Assembly (NCBI GenBank): GCA_028274925.1
Contig: JAQCNR010000219.1
Location: forward strand, 1-17,404
From: Halovenus sp.
Lineage (GTDB): Archaea > Halobacteriota > Halobacteria > Halobacteriales > Haloarculaceae
DNA length: 17,404 nt
Reading direction: 5' to 3'
In this document: positions 14,375-17,404 of the stretch, piece after piece
Layout: each line of letters begins with the position of its first letter
Numbering within the stretch: position 1 is the first letter of the stretch
Notes under the pieces: generated by a model
What the model saw: only the letters and a program-made list of their open reading frames with translations
Told to the model about the DNA's origin: nothing
The model's database searches: none
Translations under genes and position numbers: made by a program

Positions 14375-15712
14375 CTACAGGACGGCCTTGTACGCTTCCA
14401 GTGCCGTCTCGATATCTGACTCTGTATGCGCGTTACAGATAAACTGTGACTCGAACTGGTTCGCAGTGAGAAAGACCCCCTCCTCTTTCATCCCTTGCCA
14501 GAACAGCCGTTCCCAGCGGTCAGTCTCGGTCTGTTTCACGTCCATCCCGTTTTTCGGGCAGTAGTCGTACCGCGAGCAGGAGTCCTGTTGCGTACAGCCT
14601 GCCTCACAGTGGCCATCCCGGGTACCCGGCCCCTCACGAGTGAACACCGTCTTGAACATGCTGTCGGTGCCGACGACGGTGTACTCCGGAGCCTGGTCTG
14701 CCAGAATGTCGGTCAGCCCTGACCGGAGTTTCTCGCCGAGTTCGTTGACGTGTTCGTGGACATCGTTCTCGGCGGCGTAGCGCAGCGTTTCGAGGCCAGC
14801 GGCCATCGTCACGGGGTGGCCCGAGAAGGTGCCAGACTGGAAGACATCTCCCGCTGGCGTGAAGTTCTCGATAATCTCCGAGCGCCCGCCGATTGCGCCA
14901 ACTGGGAAGCCGCCGCCGACGATTTTGCCGAAGGTCGTGATATCGGGTGTCACTCCCAATTTCCCTTGTGCGCACTGTAGTCCGCCGACACGGAAGCCGG
15001 TGATCACTTCGTCGAAAATCAACAGCGAGCCGTGCTCGTCGGTCAGGTCTCGCAGCGTCTCGTGATAGCCCTCAATCGGGTGGACGATGCCGTAGTTGCC
15101 GAGAATCGGCTCGGTCATCACCGCTGCAATCTCGTCGCCGTGGTGCTCGAATACTTCGTGAACTGCCTCCTCGTCGTTGAACGGCACTGTCAGTGTGTGC
15201 TCGGCGAAAGAGTCCGGAATCCCCGGACTGGAGGGATGCGTGTTCGCACCCGAGCCCTCGACCAGCGTCGACTCCTGTGCGCCGTGGTAGCCGCTCTGCA
15301 TGATGACAATCTTGTCGCGACCGGTGTAAGCGCGGGCGAGTCGCACCGCAGACACTGTTGCCTCGGTACCGCTGTTGACGAAGCGTGTCATCTCGACACT
15401 TGGGACGTGACGTGCGACGAACTCCGCGAGTTCGACTTCGACCTCGGTCGGTGCGCCGTACATCGGTCCTTGGCTGGCGTGCTGTTGGACCGACGACTGG
15501 ACCGGTTCGGGCAGGCTGTGGCCCAGAAGCAGGGGCCCGTAGCCCATTACGAAGTCGATGTACTTGTTGCCGTCAGCGTCGATAACCTCTCCGCCGTCAC
15601 CTCGCTCGATGAAGAAGGGGTACGGCTGTGTCGCGCGAACAGACGAGTTGACACCGCCGGGCAGGACCGAAAGCGCGCGGTCGTACAGCGACCGAGACTG
15701 CTCGTGGTTCAT
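14375..15712 (-). CDS. hemL: Glutamate-1-semialdehyde 2,1-aminomutase
   Basis: PLP enzyme of 445 residues that converts glutamate-1-semialdehyde to 5-aminolevulinate, the second step of the C5 route to haem, sirohaem and cobalamin. It starts MNHEQSRSLYDRALSVLPGGVNSSVR as in all HemL (quoted in part: LSVLPGGVNSSVR). NSGTEATVSAVRLARAYTGR (113-132) binds the PLP phosphate. FDEVITGFR (233-241) holds the pyridine-binding Asp234, and TTFGKIVGGGFPVGAIGG (259-276) has the Schiff-base Lys263. Near the C-terminal domain is a Cys-rich insertion with C369, C373, C379 and C385, which standard bacterial HemL lacks; this probably explains the slightly long protein. It lies 39 bases downstream of the solute-binding protein gene, has a possible TATA element at 15734-15744, and is followed by the beta-propeller gene after 2 bases. 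Confidence 0.97.
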   Translation of the reverse strand: MNHEQSRSLYDRALSVLPGGVNSSVRATQPYPFFIERGDGGEVIDADGNKYIDFVMGYGPLLLGHSLPEPVQSSVQQHASQGPMYGAPTEVEVELAEFVARHVPSVEMTRFVNSGTEATVSAVRLARAYTGRDKIVIMQSGYHGAQESTLVEGSGANTHPSSPGIPDSFAEHTLTVPFNDEEAVHEVFEHHGDEIAAVMTEPILGNYGIVHPIEGYHETLRDLTDEHGSLLIFDEVITGFRVGGLQCAQGKLGVTPDITTFGKIVGGGFPVGAIGGRSEIIENFTPAGDVFQSGTFSGHPVTMAAGLETLRYAAENDVHEHVNELGEKLRSGLTDILADQAPEYTVVGTDSMFKTVFTREGPGTRDGHCEAGCTQQDSCSRYDYCPKNGMDVKQTETDRWERLFWQGMKEEGVFLTANQFESQFICNAHTESDIETALEAYKAVL

Positions 15713-15733
15713 ACTGGGGGATTTGGCCGCGGC

Positions 15734-15744
15734 GCGAAAGAATC
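15734..15744 (-). promoter_or_regulatory. Possible TATA element for hemL
   Basis: The minus-strand sequence GATTCTTTCGC is centred about 27 bases ahead of the hemL ATG, within the 39-base gap after the solute-binding protein gene. The match to consensus is only fair, so read-through from upstream is also possible. Confidence 0.35.
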
Positions 15745-15751
15745 TACCGTC

Positions 15752-17095
15752 CTAGAGCCCGCAGTCGCTTGCCGGTCCGCTGTCGCAGTCGTAGGCCACG
15801 CTGGCGGTTTCCACGAGTGAGGTGTACTCCCCAGGGTTCTGGCGGATGTCCGGGAGCCCCTCTACGACAGGAACGGGCTGGATTGCCTGATGGTCGCAGG
15901 CTCGCATCGTCGCCGTCCCGGGGCTGATGCTGAACTCTTGGCCTTCCAGTTCCGCGATTACGTCGCCGGAGTCGGTGCTGCCAGCGCGTTCGACCGCGCC
16001 AGCGTACTGGTACAACTGGACGTACGCGAGATAGCTCAGTGCCGACGGCACTTCTGGTGCGTCGAGTTCGGCGGCGACGTTCGCGTCCGCCCAACTGGAC
16101 AGAAACCGACTGCTGAACGGGTCGTCGAACTCCGGCGTCCACGGCACCGTCCCGAGCACGCGGTTGCCGTTGATGCTCAGTGCACCGCCGGCGTTGCGCA
16201 GCAGTTCCCGTGTCATGATGGGGACGACCGCGTAGATATCCTCCCGGCCACGCTCCTCGGCAAGTTCGGCGAGGTCCCGCAGTGCGATTGCGCCGTTCAG
16301 GCCGGTGAAATTCAACACGATTATCGACACCTGCGTCGAGAGCACGTCGTCCAGGGTGTCGGTGTAGCCGCCAGCGCCGACCTGCGTCGCAAAGTCTCTG
16401 TTTTCTCTGAACCGCGTCGTTTCGCTGAGGCGATTCTGTACGGTGCTGAGCTGTTCCTCGCCGAAGTCACTCTCCGGATAGACCTGCGCGAACGTGCGCT
16501 CTGTCTCAGGCAGCGACTCCGGCATAACTGTTCCGAGCGCGTCGACGGCCAGCCGCGAGTTGTACACACTGTTGAAGCCAAAGCGAGAGCACTCGCTGCC
16601 ACCCAACTGGTTCGTCGGCGTGAACCCGCTCATGTAGACGAGTTCTTCCTCGGCCGCGGCCGTCTGTAGTCCCAGTCCTTCGGCCGGCGAGCCGCCGCCA
16701 GCGATGACTGTCGCGTCCTTTTCGGCGAGTTCTCCAACTGCCTGCTGCGCTCCGTCGGCGGTCGAAGCCGTGTTTGCAACCGCCAACTCGACGGTCTCGC
16801 CGAGCAATCCGCCGCCGAGTTCGCCGAAGGGTGGTTCGTACTCCCCGTCGGCGACCATCGGCCCTGCCCCCGAGTTGAGATGCTGTGTCGCCAGCAGATA
16901 CCCCGCCTGGAGTAGTTGGCCCTCGTTGGCCCACCGACCATCTTCCGGAATCGCGACTCCGAGCGTAATTCCGCTGTCGTCGCTTTCTGTCTGGTTACTC
17001 GACAGCACTCCACACCCTGCGAGCGTTACCGCCCCTGCAGTCCCCACTGAACCGAGCACCGCGCGTCGCGATACTCCTGTACTCTGGTCACTCAT
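15752..17095 (-). CDS. ABC transporter solute-binding lipoprotein, branched-chain amino acid/LivJ-like
   Basis: Extracytoplasmic solute-binding protein of 447 residues, type 1 periplasmic-binding fold (LivJ/amide-urea class). The N-terminus has a twin-arginine signal SRRAVLGSVGTAGAVTLAGC, with Arg10-Arg11 and lipobox LAGC (25-28), so it is probably exported by Tat and lipid-anchored at Cys28, the usual haloarchaeal pattern. The mature part begins ITLGVAIPEDGRWANEGQ, as in the family. VIAGGGSPAEGLGLQTAAAE, followed by ELVYMSGFT, corresponds to the ligand-cleft hinge. Cysteines near the C-terminus (YDCDSG, SDCGL) may form a disulfide. No permease or ATPase gene is adjacent: upstream is the PII gene, downstream is hemL. 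The ligand is unknown; an amino acid or amide/urea is plausible. The ATG at 17095 is chosen because it gives the complete Tat signal. Confidence 0.92.
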   Translation of the reverse strand: MSDQSTGVSRRAVLGSVGTAGAVTLAGCGVLSSNQTESDDSGITLGVAIPEDGRWANEGQLLQAGYLLATQHLNSGAGPMVADGEYEPPFGELGGGLLGETVELAVANTASTADGAQQAVGELAEKDATVIAGGGSPAEGLGLQTAAAEEELVYMSGFTPTNQLGGSECSRFGFNSVYNSRLAVDALGTVMPESLPETERTFAQVYPESDFGEEQLSTVQNRLSETTRFRENRDFATQVGAGGYTDTLDDVLSTQVSIIVLNFTGLNGAIALRDLAELAEERGREDIYAVVPIMTRELLRNAGGALSINGNRVLGTVPWTPEFDDPFSSRFLSSWADANVAAELDAPEVPSALSYLAYVQLYQYAGAVERAGSTDSGDVIAELEGQEFSISPGTATMRACDHQAIQPVPVVEGLPDIRQNPGEYTSLVETASVAYDCDSGPASDCGL

Positions 17096-17198
17096 TCCTA
17101 ACTACTACAAGAGTATTTCCCCTGTAACAATACCTTTTCCGTAGCTGACGCTGACTGTCTTGTTCGGTGAAAAAAGTCGAAAACTCGTCGTAGCCGCG
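17096..17198. promoter_or_regulatory. Gap between the PII and solute-binding protein genes
   Basis: These 103 bases hold the T-rich end of the PII transcription unit (17170-17183 on the minus strand) and the 5' region of the solute-binding protein gene. A candidate TATA-like stretch for that gene is near 17122-17132 (minus ATTGTTACAG), a weak match. A direct repeat GCTGAC-GCTGAC is at 17144-17155, of unclear meaning. Confidence 0.35.
17168..17184 (-). terminator. Probable T-tract terminator after the PII gene
   Basis: On the minus strand, about 15 bases after the PII stop codon, the sequence is GAGTTTTCGACTTTTTTCA: one run of four T and one of six T. Archaeal transcription ends at such U-rich tracts without needing a stable hairpin. 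Confidence 0.55.
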
Positions 17199-17404
17199 TT
17201 AGACTGCTTCGGTGCCGCGCTTGCCGGTTCGGATCTGGAGTGCGTCCTCGACGGGCATCACGAAGACCTTACCGTCACCGGGTTCGCCGGTGCTTGCGGC
17301 CTCTGCGATGGCCTCGACCACGTCGTCGGTCGGGACATCGGCGACGACACACTCGATTTTGACCTTCTGGTGGAGGTCGACGCTGTACTCCTCACCGCGC
17401 CACT
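17199..17404 (-). CDS. Nitrogen regulatory PII protein (GlnB/GlnK family), C-terminal part
   Basis: Only the last 67 residues are in the window; the N-terminus lies beyond the right edge. PII trimers sense ATP/ADP and 2-oxoglutarate and control ammonium uptake and nitrogen assimilation. The visible part begins WRGEEYSVDLHQKVKIE, the T-loop with the tyrosine equivalent to Tyr51 of E. coli GlnB. GEPGDGKVFVMPVED is the B-loop that binds nucleotide, and LQIRTGKRGTEAV is the C-loop and C-terminal end. All PII signatures in this part are intact. In haloarchaea such genes usually follow amt ammonium transporters, which cannot be checked here. It is followed by a T-tract terminator and then, on the same strand, the solute-binding protein gene. 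Whether it is GlnB or GlnK cannot be decided from this fragment. Confidence 0.95.
   Translation of the reverse strand, partial: WRGEEYSVDLHQKVKIECVVADVPTDDVVEAIAEAASTGEPGDGKVFVMPVEDALQIRTGKRGTEAV

Noticed and set aside
15032..16669. Two long plus-strand frames (15032-15820 and 15890-16669) opposite hemL and the solute-binding protein
   Set aside because: Antisense shadows of strongly conserved genes; no start signal or domain.
17144..17155. Direct repeat GCTGAC-GCTGAC ahead of the solute-binding protein gene
   Set aside because: Only two short copies and no palindromic form; too little to call an operator.
1..17404. CRISPR arrays, insertion sequences, attachment sites, tRNA genes
   Set aside because: No regularly spaced repeats, transposase frames, terminal inverted repeats or cloverleaf-like sequence were seen, and all gaps are about 110 bases or less.

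Overview
The window is typical of a haloarchaeon (class Halobacteria, genus not determinable from this alone). It is GC-rich, nearly every protein is rich in Asp and Glu, promoters carry archaeal TATA elements about 25-30 bases ahead of start codons, and the gene content is euryarchaeal: a replication factor C small subunit, an XPD/Rad3-type helicase, an archaeal pilin-like protein, a PII protein, and a HemL with an internal cysteine cluster. There are 17 intact or edge-truncated protein genes and one internally deleted gene. I see no tRNA, rRNA, CRISPR array or insertion sequence. No gap without a gene exceeds about 110 bases.

Layout. 1-2143 (minus): flavin reductase-like protein, SDR oxidoreductase, then the N-terminal part of an Fe-S DNA helicase cut by the window edge. 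2251-5209 (plus): a soluble PAS-containing chemotaxis transducer, a DJ-1/PfpI protein 1 base behind it, and rfcC. 5210-8099 (minus): an LLM-type flavin/F420 oxidoreductase, a membrane site-2 protease with two CBS domains, and a helical protein ending in a Ros/MucR-like zinc finger. 8182-10061 (plus): an MFS transporter lacking its middle, a PhnP-like metallo-beta-lactamase-fold hydrolase and a translationally coupled SRPBCC protein. 10062-12426 (minus): PRPP synthase with a coupled 12-TM MFS transporter, then a separately promoted ABM-domain protein. 12525-13520 (plus): a type IV pilin-like protein with a LamG-like domain. 13521-17404 (minus): the end of a GlnB/GlnK PII gene, a lipoprotein ABC solute-binding protein, hemL, and a beta-propeller protein 2 bases after hemL.

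The genes are mostly ordinary housekeeping and accessory units, not one dedicated system. The points most worth a second look are these. (i) The MFS gene has an in-frame internal deletion that joins the first-half TM4 to the last helices. (ii) A long helical protein ends in a Ros/MucR-like zinc finger and lies beside a CBS-regulated intramembrane protease. (iii) All three convergent gene pairs end with directly abutting stop codons and no intergenic base. (iv) A pilin-type N-terminus is joined to a LamG-like domain. (v) HemL carries a four-cysteine insertion. (vi) PRPP synthase is coupled by a GTGA overlap to an MFS transporter. I did not find a clear undescribed multi-gene system.
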